Below are positions 1-9,028 of a stretch of 64,000 nucleotides of DNA, one piece after another. Both the position numbers and the translations under genes were made by a program. The stretch is from Granulicella sp. S190 (GTDB lineage Bacteria; Acidobacteriota; Terriglobia; Terriglobales; Acidobacteriaceae). Position 1 is the stretch's first letter; the number at the start of each line of letters is the position of its first letter. Where the stretch lies: NCBI RefSeq assembly GCF_009766095.1, contig NZ_LMUD01000039.1, forward strand, positions 158,381 through 222,380. Reading direction: 5' to 3'. The notes below the pieces were generated by a model. It worked only from the letters and a program-made list of their open reading frames with translations. It had not been told where the DNA came from and made no database searches.

Positions 1-417
1 CAGAGCCATCGCCGTCGCAACCTCGATGGAGGCAGAAGAGCTGAGGCCGGCTCCCAAAGGAACGTTCCCGGCAAGGGTCATGTTGAAGCCGCCGACAGCG
101 ATGTTCTCCTGTTGCAGCGCCCAAAGTACACCTGAAGGATAGTCGGCCCAGCGCCCGTCGGCAGCGACCTGCAGCGGACCCGGTTCCAAGGAGATCTCCT
201 CTTCGTAGTTCGCCGAGTAAAAGACAGCGCGCCCATCCTGCCTTCCACTAATAATGGCGACGGTTTGGAATCCTATCGCCATAGGCATTACCAGACCGCC
301 GGTATAGTCGGTGTGTTCCCCGATCAGATTCACGCGCGCCGGCGCGGCAAATCGTCGTCCTGGCTCACCAAATCGCTGCCGATGTACCTGGAGCGCCTCT
401 TCGTTATTTCCCTTCAT
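1..417 (-). CDS. galK: Galactokinase, N-terminal part (runs off the window)
   Basis: Translating the minus strand from the ATG at 417 gives 139 codons with no stop before the window edge, so only the N-terminal third is present. Two GHMP-kinase signatures are visible: ARVNLIGEHTDYTGG near residues 28-42, the galactokinase substrate signature, and GNVPLGAGLSSSAS near residues 117-130, the ATP-binding loop. The enzyme phosphorylates galactose at C1 in the Leloir pathway, in the cytoplasm. The 73 bp upstream separate it from the ABC permease gene on the same strand, so it may be transcribed alone. Family assignment is secure; completeness cannot be judged. Confidence 0.9.
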   Translation of the reverse strand, partial: MKGNNEEALQVHRQRFGEPGRRFAAPARVNLIGEHTDYTGGLVMPMAIGFQTVAIISGRQDGRAVFYSANYEEEISLEPGPLQVAADGRWADYPSGVLWALQQENIAVGGFNMTLAGNVPLGAGLSSSASIEVATAMAL

Positions 418-439
418 TCAAAAAGACCCACATTTCAAA

Positions 440-464
440 GTTGTATACGAAATCATCTTACAAC
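440..464. promoter_or_regulatory. Inverted repeat upstream of galK
   Basis: GTTGTA-N13-TACAAC lies 23 bp upstream of the galK ATG in a short gene-free gap. It has the form of a repressor operator, but no regulator for it is in the window and nothing else supports the role. Confidence 0.2.
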
Positions 465-490
465 CGTGAACGTGCCCGGTCGTTATCAGA

Positions 491-3073
491 TTATTCTTCG
501 CGCAGAACTTCCAAGGGCTTTCGCCCCAAAATACGGTGGCTTGCCAGCCAACCGGTGGCGACAGTGAGTGCGGCTGTTCCCAAAAGCGCCGCCAAGGTCC
601 ACAGCCATTGGAAATGGTAGGTAACCGTAAGGCGCGTCAGCAGTACGCGGGCGATGATATTGGCGAAGAGGATGCCCACCAATCCCGCAACCAGCCCCAG
701 GACCGCAAATTCGATGGAGAAGACGGTGGCGATGCGGGCGCGCGTGGCTCCTAATGTCTTGAGAACCACCACCTCGCGGATGCGGCGGTAGCGGGTTCCA
801 GCGATCGAGCTGGCGAGGATGACGATGCCGGCGAAGATTGAAAACGCCGCCAGAAACTGGATAACGTAGGTGATCTGAACGACTACCGAGCGCACGGTTT
901 CCAGCGCCTGAGCGACGTTGATCACGGTCACTGTGGGGAAAGAGTTATAGAGCGCGCGTTGCAGGTCTCCGACATGATTCGGGTCGGCATGGACGCCTCC
1001 GTACCAGACCACCGGGAGACCCGCCAAGGCAGGCTGCGGCAGGATAAACTCCGCTCGCGAGTAGGCATGTTGCCCGTCGGACTTTGTGAGAGCAGCTACT
1101 GTGGCGACAAACTGGGTATCCTGAGCGGCGAAGGTGATGTGCGAGCCAACGTGGACACCGAGCCTGTCTGCCTCGCGCTCTTCGACCGCGACGAATGGAC
1201 GCTTCTCACCAGCGGACCACCAGTTCCCCGCAACCGTTCTGGTTCCCGGAGGTGCGACATCGGACCACGTGAGGCTGATCGAGCGGAGCATCCGCTTGGG
1301 AAAGTTTTTCAGCTTGGCCTGGTTGGCGGGGACGCCGTCGATCTCAACGATGCGCGATGAGACGACTGGAAGGAGTTCGGGCGGAGCGGTAACGCTTGGT
1401 TGCGACTTCAACAGTGTGCGGATACCGCCTACTTCTTCATTCGTGATGTCGATGAGGAAGACGTTCGGCAGGTTGGGAGCAGCGGAGATGTGAAGCTCCG
1501 AGACGACGGCCTGCTGCACGAGATAGACGGTCATGATCTGCATGACCCCCAAGCCCAGCGCTGCCAGCAGAGCAGCGGAAGGATTGCCGGGGCGATAGAG
1601 ATTGGCGAGGCCGTGGCGAAGCGACGAGGGGAGATGAAGGCGGGTCTTGGAGAGAAAAAACCGGAGTCCGGCAAGAACTGCGACAGACGTAACCATCAGC
1701 ACAGCGAGAACAGCTACCAGACCCAGCGAGAAGACCTCGCCTACCACCAGCGAGTCGCTAAGTGTCGTCGCGATCGCGGCGAGCCCTGCAAGGATGAGGA
1801 CGGCAGCAGCAACCTGGGCGAGGTTCTTCGTGATTTTGCGCCACGCTGCTGTAATAAATGGGTCGTCGTTGTCTTCAACAGCTCTGCGAAGAATGAGGAT
1901 GGGACGAACTCCACGGATATCGAGCAGCGGCGGCAGGGTGAAGAGGAGGGTTGTCAACAGGCCTGCGGCTAGTCCGGTGATGACGGTGCGTAGCTGCAGA
2001 TGTAGCTCGGTATCGACATGGATCAACCTCTCCAGCAGACGGGGAAAGCTAAGCTGAACGCCGACACCAAGCGCTACTCCGAGCAACCCTCCGGCCAGGC
2101 CGAGCAGGAGAGTCTGCAGGAGGTAGATCTTGATGATCTGTCCTGAGCGCGCGCCGAGGGACTTCATGATGGCGATGGTGTCCAGCCGCTGCTGAAGGTG
2201 GGCGCGCATGGCCATGGCGACGCCGATGGCTCCGAGGACGAGAGCCACCAGGCTCATCAATGAGAGCAGGCTCGTGGCTCGATCAAGACCCTGCGTGAGA
2301 GCGGGATTGGTCTCCCTGTAGTCGATAACTTGTGCCTCTGGCAGGAGCTTTTCCAGACGCAGCTTCAGGTCGGCGACGGCTTTGTCAGAGATCGGCGCGC
2401 CGTTGCCGGGCTTCGGCACCTTGAAGAGATAACGCTGTCCGGCGTGGCTTCCTGGGGCAAGAAGACCGCTTGCTTCGAGCCCCTCTCGTGAGATCAGCAC
2501 ACGAGGACCCGCCGCGAAGCTTCCAGAGAGACGATCGGGTTCGTTAACCACAACCGACGCGATACGGAAGAGCTGTGTGCCGATCTTGAGCTGGTCTCCG
2601 ACCTTAATATTTAGCCGCACCAGCAGATCGTCCGCTACGGCGACGGTGTTGGCATTTAACACGGTCTTCAACTGCGCAGCCGGTGCGAGCTCGACCGTTC
2701 CGTAGAAGGGATACATTGCAGGATCGACCGACTTAAGCGAGACGAGAAGAGGGTCGAGGGTCTTTGCAGAAGAGGCCATCGAGAGCAGTTCAGTGACCGG
2801 AGTGATCTCGACTCCTGTGGCCGCGATTTCGTCGAGTGCCTTCTGCTGATCGGGCGTCGGTTGTTGGAACATTCTTGCGGAGAGATCGGCAGCCATAATG
2901 GCGCGTGCTCGATTGAGAAGCGTGCTTCGGAAGGAAGAGGAGAAGCCACGAACTCCGGTGAGCGCGGCAACTCCGATCGCGACCGAGAGAATGACGAAGA
3001 AGAACTTTCCGCGGGAGGAGTGCATCTCGCGAGCTGCGATCTTGGCGGCGGAGCGATAGGAGAGAGTGGCCAT
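491..3073 (-). CDS. FtsX-family ABC transporter permease (YbbP-like)
   Basis: 860 residues with a double FtsX/MacB-type layout. One membrane segment at about 22-44 is followed by a large extracytoplasmic domain. Clusters of hydrophobic segments follow near 270-390 and 425-480, then a second soluble domain, and three more segments near 740-855. The start codon shares one base with the stop of the upstream ATPase gene (TGATG), indicating translational coupling. Size and pairing match the YbbA/YbbP putative exporter, and the neighbouring divergent TesA-like gene repeats the well-known ybbAP-tesA neighbourhood. In that family the substrate is unsettled (a lipid or lipoprotein-related cargo is suspected), so no substrate is claimed. 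Confidence 0.85.
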   Translation of the reverse strand: MATLSYRSAAKIAAREMHSSRGKFFFVILSVAIGVAALTGVRGFSSSFRSTLLNRARAIMAADLSARMFQQPTPDQQKALDEIAATGVEITPVTELLSMASSAKTLDPLLVSLKSVDPAMYPFYGTVELAPAAQLKTVLNANTVAVADDLLVRLNIKVGDQLKIGTQLFRIASVVVNEPDRLSGSFAAGPRVLISREGLEASGLLAPGSHAGQRYLFKVPKPGNGAPISDKAVADLKLRLEKLLPEAQVIDYRETNPALTQGLDRATSLLSLMSLVALVLGAIGVAMAMRAHLQQRLDTIAIMKSLGARSGQIIKIYLLQTLLLGLAGGLLGVALGVGVQLSFPRLLERLIHVDTELHLQLRTVITGLAAGLLTTLLFTLPPLLDIRGVRPILILRRAVEDNDDPFITAAWRKITKNLAQVAAAVLILAGLAAIATTLSDSLVVGEVFSLGLVAVLAVLMVTSVAVLAGLRFFLSKTRLHLPSSLRHGLANLYRPGNPSAALLAALGLGVMQIMTVYLVQQAVVSELHISAAPNLPNVFLIDITNEEVGGIRTLLKSQPSVTAPPELLPVVSSRIVEIDGVPANQAKLKNFPKRMLRSISLTWSDVAPPGTRTVAGNWWSAGEKRPFVAVEEREADRLGVHVGSHITFAAQDTQFVATVAALTKSDGQHAYSRAEFILPQPALAGLPVVWYGGVHADPNHVGDLQRALYNSFPTVTVINVAQALETVRSVVVQITYVIQFLAAFSIFAGIVILASSIAGTRYRRIREVVVLKTLGATRARIATVFSIEFAVLGLVAGLVGILFANIIARVLLTRLTVTYHFQWLWTLAALLGTAALTVATGWLASHRILGRKPLEVLREE

Positions 3074-3813
3074 CAGCCCTCGGCCAGAGCGGCTTCGCGC
3101 GGGGATTCGGCGGGGCTTGGATTAATCTCGTCGGCGATGATCAATCCATCGCGCAGCGTGATCCGCCGGTTGGCATAGGTGGCCAGCACCGGGTCATGAG
3201 TTACGAGAACGAGGGTGGTGCCCTCGGTACGATTCAGATTCAGCAGAAGCTCGAGCACGTGAGCGCCGTTGGTGGTGTCCAGATTGCCGGTGGGCTCGTC
3301 GGCCAGCACGATGGGCGGGCGCAGAATGAAGGCACGCGCGAGTGCTACTCGCTGCTGCTCGCCCCCGGATAACTGGACGGGATAGTGATCCATACGATCG
3401 CCCAATCCGACGCTCGCAAGAAGATCGCGTGCGCGGGCGAGTCCGTTCTCTTTCGCATCGGCGTTCAATTCATGCGGCAGCAGAACGTTTTCGAGGGCGG
3501 TGAGCGTGGGGATCAACTGGTACGACTGGAAGACGAATCCGATGGTCTTCCCCCGAACCTGCGCCAGCTTGTCCTCCGGAAGATAGCTGATCGCGGTTCC
3601 GTTCAGGTGGACGTTGCCGGCGCTTGGAGTGTCCAGCCCAGCCAACAGCCCGAGGAGGGTCGACTTTCCGCTGCCGCTTGAACCCATGATGGCAGCGAAC
3701 TGTCTACGCGGAATGGTGAAGTCCAGACCTTTTAGGATATCGACTGTACGTGGCCCGTTGCGGATCGATTTGCGAAGGCCTTCTACGGCGATCATAGGAG
3801 TGGAGGATGTCAA
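3073..3813 (-). CDS. ABC transporter ATP-binding protein (YbbA/LolD/MacB type)
   Basis: 246 residues. Walker A is GSSGSGKST (about residues 44-52), the signature is LSGGEQQR, and Walker B plus D-loop is [12 protein letters not shown], the variant typical of LolD/FtsE/MacB ATPases. It powers the permease encoded immediately downstream, with which it overlaps by one base. The divergent esterase gene starts 48 bp away, so the two promoters share a very short spacer. It should act as a cytoplasmic homodimer on the inner membrane. Paralogous families such as lolD cannot be excluded from sequence alone, but the single fused permease points to the YbbAP type. Confidence 0.9.
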   Translation of the reverse strand: MTSSTPMIAVEGLRKSIRNGPRTVDILKGLDFTIPRRQFAAIMGSSGSGKSTLLGLLAGLDTPSAGNVHLNGTAISYLPEDKLAQVRGKTIGFVFQSYQLIPTLTALENVLLPHELNADAKENGLARARDLLASVGLGDRMDHYPVQLSGGEQQRVALARAFILRPPIVLADEPTGNLDTTNGAHVLELLLNLNRTEGTTLVLVTHDPVLATYANRRITLRDGLIIADEINPSPAESPREAALAEG

Positions 3814-3860
3814 CTTCGGGGATTCTCCTTCTTCGGCAACGGTTTTGATACTTTGTAAAG

Positions 3861-4598
3861 ATGCGGAGAACAGTGTCTGTAGCTATTCTAGCGGTCTTGT
3901 CTTTCTTGGTAGCGGCGCTTTCGCTGAGTGGCTGCCGTGCCGACAAGACACCGAAACAGTCTGGAGTGGCGGATTCGAGTCAGCCTTCCTCCGTGGGAGA
4001 GCCTCCTGCTGAAGCACCCGAGGGCGCTCCGGCCGCGGCGAACGACAAGAGGCCCGTCATCGTTTGTTTCGGCGACAGTCTTACCGCGGGCTACGGAACC
4101 GATCTCGGGCAAAGCTATCCCGACTATCTTCAGACGGATCTGAACGCGGAAGGATATAACTACCGCGTGGTCAATGAAGGCATCAGCGGTAATACCACCA
4201 AGGACGGCGTTGACCGCCTGGACACGGTGCTCGCGCTGAAGCCGTCGGTGGTGGTGGTCGAGTTCGGCGGAAATGACGGTCTGCGTGGCCTGCGCATTGA
4301 AGATTCACGCACAAACCTGGACAAGATTGTTGGCACACTGAAGGCCAGTGGAACCAAGGTCGTTCTCGCGGGAATCACGCTGCCGCCCGACTACGGCCCG
4401 GACTACATCAAGCAGTTCACCCACACCTATGCGATGCTAGCTGCTAAGTACCACGTACCGATTTTGCCGTTTCTGCTCAAGGGCGTCTTCGGGGTAGATG
4501 GCATGATGCAGACAGATCGGACACATGCCACCAACGAAGGAAACAAGGTAGTGGCGAAGAATGTCCTTCCACTTGTGACTCCTCTGCTCAAGCGATAG
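3861..4598 (+). CDS. TesA-like GDSL arylesterase/lysophospholipase, lipoprotein
   Basis: 245 residues. A signal peptide ends in the lipobox LSGC (Cys at residue 25), followed by a Pro/Ala-rich linker, so the protein should be a lipid-anchored exported enzyme. SGNH-hydrolase blocks are all present: nucleophile block FGDSLTAGYGTD (I), a Gly in NEGISG (II), GGND (III) and the Asp-His pair in DRTH (V). The family hydrolyses acyl esters or thioesters such as lysophospholipids. It is divergent from the ybbAP-type exporter, the arrangement also known for E. coli tesA. E. coli TesA is a soluble periplasmic protein, so the lipid anchor is a difference. Confidence 0.88.
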   Translation: MRRTVSVAILAVLSFLVAALSLSGCRADKTPKQSGVADSSQPSSVGEPPAEAPEGAPAAANDKRPVIVCFGDSLTAGYGTDLGQSYPDYLQTDLNAEGYNYRVVNEGISGNTTKDGVDRLDTVLALKPSVVVVEFGGNDGLRGLRIEDSRTNLDKIVGTLKASGTKVVLAGITLPPDYGPDYIKQFTHTYAMLAAKYHVPILPFLLKGVFGVDGMMQTDRTHATNEGNKVVAKNVLPLVTPLLKR

Positions 4599-4601
4599 CG
4601 T

Positions 4602-5474
4602 TCAGCCAAGTACGACGATCGGTTGCATGAGAGTGCCGGCGATGCGGCGGCCGATGGCAAGCAGATCCGTTGGACTCGTAAAGACCTTGACCAAAGGAGC
4701 CTGCGAGAAATCAGGTAGATTTACCTGCATTCCGTTCCTCAACCTGCCAGCCATCTGTTCGTCCACTGTGACCGAGGGCATCTCCGGGAGAAGCGTGCGC
4801 GGATGAGGCAGAAGCGCTTCCAGCTCTCTGACTGAGGAGGCCTTGAGCTGCTCGACGGTGATCGAATGGTCGAGAGTGAAGGCTCCGGCTCGTGTTCGTC
4901 GAAGGCTGGAGAGATGGGCTCCGCAACCTGCCAGCTGGCCCAGCTCATGCGCGACAGAGCGCACATAACCGCCCGCCGAGACAGACATCACAAAGGATGC
5001 GGTGTCGCCTTCGAGCGAGGTCAGTTCAAAGTTATGGATGGTGATGCGGGCAGGTTTTACGGCGACCTCCGCCCCGGCTCGCGCGAGCTTATGCGCGGCG
5101 ACGCCATTGATCTTCTTCGCGGAGAAGATAGGCGGAACCTGATCCAGCTCTCCGTGAAACTCCCGGCTCATCGCACGCAGCTCCTCGAGCGTATGAGCAA
5201 GAGGGCGAGCTTCAGCCATAGCAGTTCCGTCTGCGTCGAAGCTGTCGGTTGCGAATCCGAAGCGGATGTGACCGGTGTAGTGCTTGTCTGCGTGTCCGAA
5301 GAACTGCGCCAGCCGTGTGTATTTGCCGAGCAGGAGTGGCAGCACACCGGTGGCCATGGGATCAAGAGTTCCAAGGTGCCCGATGGATTTTTCGCCAGTG
5401 GCTCGGCGGACGATGGCGACGACGTCGTGCGAGGTGATGCCGGAGGGCTTATCGAGTACAAGGAGACCGTTCAT
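4602..5474 (-). CDS. truB: tRNA pseudouridine(55) synthase
   Basis: 290 residues, starting MNGLLVLDKPSGITSH, the TruB opening motif. The catalytic Asp is in GHLGTLDPMATGVLP (about residue 39). Later TruB motifs YTGHIRFGFATDS, KINGVAAHKLARAG and GGYVRSVAHELG are intact, and a short C-terminal domain follows. The enzyme isomerises U55 in the T-loop of tRNAs in the cytoplasm. It is convergent with the esterase gene (3 bp apart) and lies 19 bp downstream of folE on the same strand, so it is probably cotranscribed with the pterin genes rather than with the usual rbfA/rpsO partners. Confidence 0.96.
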   Translation of the reverse strand: MNGLLVLDKPSGITSHDVVAIVRRATGEKSIGHLGTLDPMATGVLPLLLGKYTRLAQFFGHADKHYTGHIRFGFATDSFDADGTAMAEARPLAHTLEELRAMSREFHGELDQVPPIFSAKKINGVAAHKLARAGAEVAVKPARITIHNFELTSLEGDTASFVMSVSAGGYVRSVAHELGQLAGCGAHLSSLRRTRAGAFTLDHSITVEQLKASSVRELEALLPHPRTLLPEMPSVTVDEQMAGRLRNGMQVNLPDFSQAPLVKVFTSPTDLLAIGRRIAGTLMQPIVVLG

Positions 5475-5493
5475 GCAGTCTCCAGTTTAGCTG

Positions 5494-6114
5494 CTAGTAA
5501 GCGCTTCCCTGACGTCGTACCAGCGAAAGGAACTCATTCCGAGTCTGAAGCTGCGTTTTGAAGACGCCGAGCATCGCGGAGGTGACCGTGGAGGAATGCT
5601 GCTTCTCGACGCCGCGCATCATCATGCAAAGATGCTGTGCTTCGAGAATGACGGCGACACCCTGCGGATGGATGGCGTCGGTGATGGCATCGCCGATCTG
5701 CCGGGTCAGCCGCTCCTGTACCTGGAGCCTGCGGGCGAAGACATCGACCAGACGCGGAATTTTGCTGAGTCCGATGACCTTGCCGTTAGGGACGTAAGCG
5801 ATGTGGGCCTTGCCGAAGAAGGGGAGGAGATGATGCTCGCATTGCGAGAAGAACTCGATGTCTTTCACGATGACCATCTCGTCGTAGTCCACGTCAAAGA
5901 GAGCGTCGTGGAGGACCTCCGTGATGTTCATGGTGTAGCCGCGCGTGAGGAACGCCATGGATTTTTCCATACGCTCGGGGGTACGGAGGAGGCCGTCTCG
6001 TGTGGGGTCTTCGCCGATGCGGAGAAGGAGCTCGCGGTAAAGGTCCTGGGTTGAGACGCTATCGAGCTGAGGAGCTTCAGGCGGTACTTCGATCGTGCCC
6101 GAGTTGCGTGGCAT
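5494..6114 (-). CDS. folE: GTP cyclohydrolase I
   Basis: 206 residues from the ATG at 6114, which has an AAAGG ribosome site about 7 bp upstream. A longer reading to 6198 would overlap the gene before it. The family motifs are visible: zinc ligands in CEHHLLPF, then [20 protein letters not shown], and the second Cys with the active-site stretch [20 protein letters not shown] near the C terminus. It converts GTP to 7,8-dihydroneopterin triphosphate. It follows two pyruvoyl-tetrahydropterin synthase homologues by 13 bp, which use exactly that product, so the three form a pterin pathway operon (tetrahydrobiopterin-type or a 7-deazaguanine precursor). Confidence 0.96.
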   Translation of the reverse strand: MPRNSGTIEVPPEAPQLDSVSTQDLYRELLLRIGEDPTRDGLLRTPERMEKSMAFLTRGYTMNITEVLHDALFDVDYDEMVIVKDIEFFSQCEHHLLPFFGKAHIAYVPNGKVIGLSKIPRLVDVFARRLQVQERLTRQIGDAITDAIHPQGVAVILEAQHLCMMMRGVEKQHSSTVTSAMLGVFKTQLQTRNEFLSLVRRQGSAY

Positions 6115-6127
6115 AGTGGCCTTTCTT

Positions 6128-6556
6128 TTAAATCCTGCCGGGCGGTGTCGTACCTTCGCCAGCGTAGTCGAACGAGTTGTTACTGGTCTCTTCCACATGA
6201 ACCCGCTCCAGATGAGCGGCAGGGAAGCTTTGGAAGATGCGGTAGATCTCGGTAGTTAAATTCTCTGTCGTGGAGACCGTATCTGCAAAGCAGTCCAAAG
6301 TGTTCAGGTTCATATGATCGAAGCGCGCCATAAGATTTATTTGCGCGAAGGAGTCCAGATCCGCGAGATTGCAAACCATTCCCGTGGACGGGTCCACCTG
6401 TCCGCTTACGGTCACCTGCACCACGTAGTTGTGGCCGTGGCCGTGGGGGTTGTTGCATTTACCGAAGACCGCATAGTTCCGTGCCGCATCGTAGGCTTCG
6501 GTGTGGAGGCGATGGGACGCGCTGAAGTGGTAGCGGCGGTTGAGATGCGCTTTCAT
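6128..6556 (-). CDS. 6-pyruvoyl-tetrahydropterin synthase family protein (copy 2)
   Basis: 142 residues. The motif [14 protein letters not shown] (about residues 32-45) supplies the catalytic Cys and two zinc His; the third zinc His is in FSASHRLH near the N terminus. Wording such as [14 protein letters not shown] and STTENLT resembles animal PTPS more than E. coli QueD. The reaction expected is dihydroneopterin triphosphate to 6-pyruvoyl-tetrahydropterin, but 6-carboxy-tetrahydropterin synthesis cannot be ruled out. The gene overlaps the preceding paralogue by 4 bp (ATGA) and lies just before folE. No sepiapterin reductase or queC/queE gene is nearby. Confidence 0.85.
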   Translation of the reverse strand: MKAHLNRRYHFSASHRLHTEAYDAARNYAVFGKCNNPHGHGHNYVVQVTVSGQVDPSTGMVCNLADLDSFAQINLMARFDHMNLNTLDCFADTVSTTENLTTEIYRIFQSFPAAHLERVHVEETSNNSFDYAGEGTTPPGRI

Positions 6557-6963
6557 CGCTCACCATAGTAGTCCGCGAAGAGGTCAGGCATCTCGTAGAC
6601 GCGAACACGGTGCAGCTTTGCATGAGGGATTTTGTTGTCCAGTCGCTGCCAGATGGCGATGGCGATATTCTCTGTCGTCGGGATGGCCGCTTTGAACTCG
6701 GGAACCTCAAGATTCAGGTGGCGGTGATCGTAGACGCTGATGACCTCCCGCTCAAGAATCTCCTTCAGCTCTTTGAGATCGACGACAAAGCCGGAGGTGG
6801 GGTCAACGGATCCGGTGACTGTGACTTCCAAAGTGTAATTATGTCCATGGCCGTTGCGATTGGCACACTTGCCAAAGACGCGCTGATTCTCCTCTGGTGA
6901 CCATGCATCGTTCCAGTAGAAGTGAGCGGAGGAGAATTCGGCTTTGCGGGTGAGAAAGATCAT
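6553..6963 (-). CDS. 6-pyruvoyl-tetrahydropterin synthase family protein (copy 1)
   Basis: 136 residues. It carries the same key elements as its neighbour: zinc His in FSSAHFYW, catalytic Cys and zinc His pair in FGKCANRNGHGHNY, DPTSGFVVDLKEL, DHRHLNLEVPEF and PTTENIA. The two copies are clearly homologous but far from identical, so this is an old duplication or two acquisitions rather than a recent tandem copy. It is first in the three-gene pterin operon (PTPS, PTPS, folE). Tandem copies may have split roles, for instance pterin synthesis versus the 6-carboxy branch for queuosine, but this is inference. Confidence 0.85.
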   Translation of the reverse strand: MIFLTRKAEFSSAHFYWNDAWSPEENQRVFGKCANRNGHGHNYTLEVTVTGSVDPTSGFVVDLKELKEILEREVISVYDHRHLNLEVPEFKAAIPTTENIAIAIWQRLDNKIPHAKLHRVRVYEMPDLFADYYGER

Positions 6964-7018
6964 CGTTATTCCTGTGATTAGACGTATTTAGGGGACGGGC
7001 AGATGCAAACCTGAGTAA

Positions 7019-8110
7019 CTAGGCGGCAGTGTTGTAGTTACGTCCCTTCCAGGTTACGTTTTTTTTGAAGCGGTAGTGAACGACACTCCGCAGAAGCAGA
7101 TAGATAAAGAGAGGAACGCCCAGGATGGAGACTGCTACGTCGAGAGCCGGGAAGTTCGACCGGGCGACACGGGAGTAAAAACGCCATAGAGTTCGAACCC
7201 AGATGAGAAGGATAACGTTTCTCTGCCAGGGTTGCAGCCAGTAAAGTCCGAATGCCGCTACGGGCAGGCCAAAGAAGAGAAGGAGATCGAGGACCCGCCA
7301 GAGTGCCAGGGCAACGGGTTTAGGAAAGAGGAGGGCGAAGTTTTTGGTCCAGCCCTCAGTCATCTCCGAAGTCGTCCAATACATGCGGGTGGAGACGGCC
7401 TCCGGGGCGTAGCGGAAGCGGATTGCGTGGGAGCCGTGTTTCAAGTTTTCAGCGAGGGCTACATCTTCAAGCACGTTCTTGCCGACGGCGCGATGGCCGC
7501 CTACTGCGAAGTACGCTTCGCGTTCAACGAGGAGAAACTGGCCGTTGGCGGCGGCCAGGCGCTGGACGGGGTCATTCACGAGCTTCGAGGGATACACCGA
7601 AGCGAGCTCGGAGAAGACCAACGGCATGACAGCGTGTTGCCAGAAGCCTGTCACGACCTGTCGCGGCGAGTAAGAGAGCATCGCCGCATGGTGGCGATCG
7701 GCTTCGCGGAGAGAACGGGAGATGTCGTTGGTCTCGTGAGTCGTATCCGCATCTGTGAAGAGAAAGAATCTACCGCGTGCAGCCTGAACGCCGGCCCAGC
7801 ATGCATTGTTCTTGCCGGTGAATCCCCCGTTGCTGCTGAGGTCGAGTTTGGGAGCATCGAGGAGCACAACCCCTTCGTGAGTCGCGGCTGCTTCGGCTGC
7901 AATGCGGCGCGTATCGTCCGTCGAGTCGTCATTGACGATGATCAGCTCCCATTGCTGGCCAAGGAGAAATCCGGGCTCGGACTGGCTAAGAAGCGATGCC
8001 AGGCAGGTCGGCAGCGAGCGTTGCTCGTTGCGGGCCGGGATGATGACCGAGAGTTCGAGGTCGGCTGTTTCTGCAGATTTTGGATCCAGTTGGGGGTCAG
8101 TATTGCTCAC
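7019..8110 (-). CDS. Family 2 glycosyltransferase, membrane-anchored
   Basis: 363 residues. The N-terminal GT-A fold starts at LSVIIPARNEQRSLP, has the nucleotide-binding IIVNDDSTDDTRRIA and the metal-binding DAD in FLFTDADTT, and an acceptor-side ED in KNVLEDVALAENL. The last third has three or four hydrophobic segments (near residues 270-290, 297-310 and 325-345), so the enzyme should sit on the inner membrane with a cytoplasmic catalytic domain. The GKNNACW stretch and the overall layout resemble HpnB-like glycosyltransferases of hopanoid clusters, but no hopanoid genes are adjacent and the acceptor is unknown. It is divergent from the TlpA-like lipoprotein. Confidence 0.85.
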   Translation of the reverse strand: MSNTDPQLDPKSAETADLELSVIIPARNEQRSLPTCLASLLSQSEPGFLLGQQWELIIVNDDSTDDTRRIAAEAAATHEGVVLLDAPKLDLSSNGGFTGKNNACWAGVQAARGRFFLFTDADTTHETNDISRSLREADRHHAAMLSYSPRQVVTGFWQHAVMPLVFSELASVYPSKLVNDPVQRLAAANGQFLLVEREAYFAVGGHRAVGKNVLEDVALAENLKHGSHAIRFRYAPEAVSTRMYWTTSEMTEGWTKNFALLFPKPVALALWRVLDLLLFFGLPVAAFGLYWLQPWQRNVILLIWVRTLWRFYSRVARSNFPALDVAVSILGVPLFIYLLLRSVVHYRFKKNVTWKGRNYNTAA

Positions 8111-8140
8111 GACTTCGTATTATAGGAAGTGGAGCGACCT

Positions 8141-8623
8141 GTGCGTAGATTGTTGGCTAGTGTAGTGGCGGGGCTGATGCTGGTGACTGGCTGCGATCGG
8201 GGCAGCCATCCGGGTAATATCGATAAGCCCGCGCCTCAGTTCGTGATGGGGGACGGGACCCGAACCGTGGATCTGAGCAAGCTGCGCGGTCGGGTTGTCG
8301 TGTTGAACCTGTGGGCGACCTGGTGCGCGCCATGCATCGAGGAGTTGCCCAGCCTGCTGGCGCTGCAGAAGCAGATGCCGGACCTCGCGATCGTCGCCGT
8401 AAGCATGGATACCGATCCAGACGTCTATCAGCGCTTTCTGGTGGACCATCACGTCAACCTGCTAACGGTACGTGACGAAGATCAGAAGGTGAATGCGCTC
8501 TACGGAACGGTGCAGATTCCCGAGACTTACATCATCGACAAGCAGGGCGTGCTGCGGAGAAAGTTCATCGGAGCGCAGGTTTGGACCAGTCCTGAGATCA
8601 CCAGCTTTCTAGCGAGGATGTAA
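8141..8623 (+). CDS. TlpA/ResA-like thioredoxin-fold lipoprotein
   Basis: About 160 residues. I prefer the GTG at 8141 because GGAG lies 6 bp upstream; an in-frame GTG at 8129 is the alternative. The N terminus is a signal peptide ending in the lipobox LVTGC. The thioredoxin domain has WCAPC and the cis-Pro region VQIPETYIID. Such proteins reduce disulfides outside the cytoplasmic membrane, for example in cytochrome c maturation, and resemble ResA/TlpA in length. No cytochrome biogenesis genes are adjacent. Only 30 bp separate it from the divergent glycosyltransferase. Confidence 0.88.
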   Translation: MRRLLASVVAGLMLVTGCDRGSHPGNIDKPAPQFVMGDGTRTVDLSKLRGRVVVLNLWATWCAPCIEELPSLLALQKQMPDLAIVAVSMDTDPDVYQRFLVDHHVNLLTVRDEDQKVNALYGTVQIPETYIIDKQGVLRRKFIGAQVWTSPEITSFLARM

Positions 8624-8686
8624 GGCGGACTCCGCCTTTGATCAGGCTTTCCGTCCTTAGACGAGACGACCAGATGACTCGCTGGT

Positions 8687-8965
8687 ATGATCGAAGCTAT
8701 GACACAGCTTGATGTTCTCTACCGTTATGGGGTTTCGCCGACTGAGGCGTCTGTGATGGCGATGGCAAAGGTGCGTGAGGTCTACGGTGTCCGCCACATG
8801 GCGCTGGACGAGGCGAAGAAGACGGTTCGGATAGAGTACGACGCTACACGCCTGACCGAAGCGGTGATTCACCAGCTGCTGCGTCGCGCAGGGCTCGATA
8901 TCGTTGAAACGATGCCGATGTTCGCTCCCCCGCTGCCGCCGCCGGAGCCCGCTACGGCAAGCTAG
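8687..8965 (+). CDS. Small conserved-looking protein, possible HMA-like fold
   Basis: 92 residues from 8687, or 88 from the in-frame ATG at 8699; neither has a convincing ribosome site. The predicted pattern (TQLDVLYRYG, helix of about 20 residues, VYGVRHMALDEAKKTVRIEYDATRL, then a helix VIHQLLRRAGLDIVE) resembles the beta-alpha-beta-beta-alpha-beta ferredoxin-like order of heavy-metal-associated domains. The metal-binding CxxC is absent, so metal transport is not implied. A Pro-rich tail closes the protein. It ends 63 bp before tRNA-Arg. Function is unknown. Confidence 0.65.
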   Translation: MIEAMTQLDVLYRYGVSPTEASVMAMAKVREVYGVRHMALDEAKKTVRIEYDATRLTEAVIHQLLRRAGLDIVETMPMFAPPLPPPEPATAS

Positions 8966-9028
8966 TTGCCTTGGAGCTGGTTTCTCCGGTAGTTTTGGAG
9001 TGCTCTTGTAGTTCACTTCCTGTATTGC

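Noticed and set aside
4866..5561. 231-codon plus-strand frame over truB
   Set aside because: It lies antisense to truB, whose motifs are complete; it is a shadow of GC-rich coding DNA.
6128..6963. Naming the two PTPS genes queD
   Set aside because: Motifs resemble animal-type PTPS at least as much as QueD and no queC, queE or queF gene is adjacent, so no symbol was given.
6964..7018. A preQ1 or other riboswitch before the pterin operon
   Set aside because: The leader is only about 55 bp and shows no recognisable aptamer fold.
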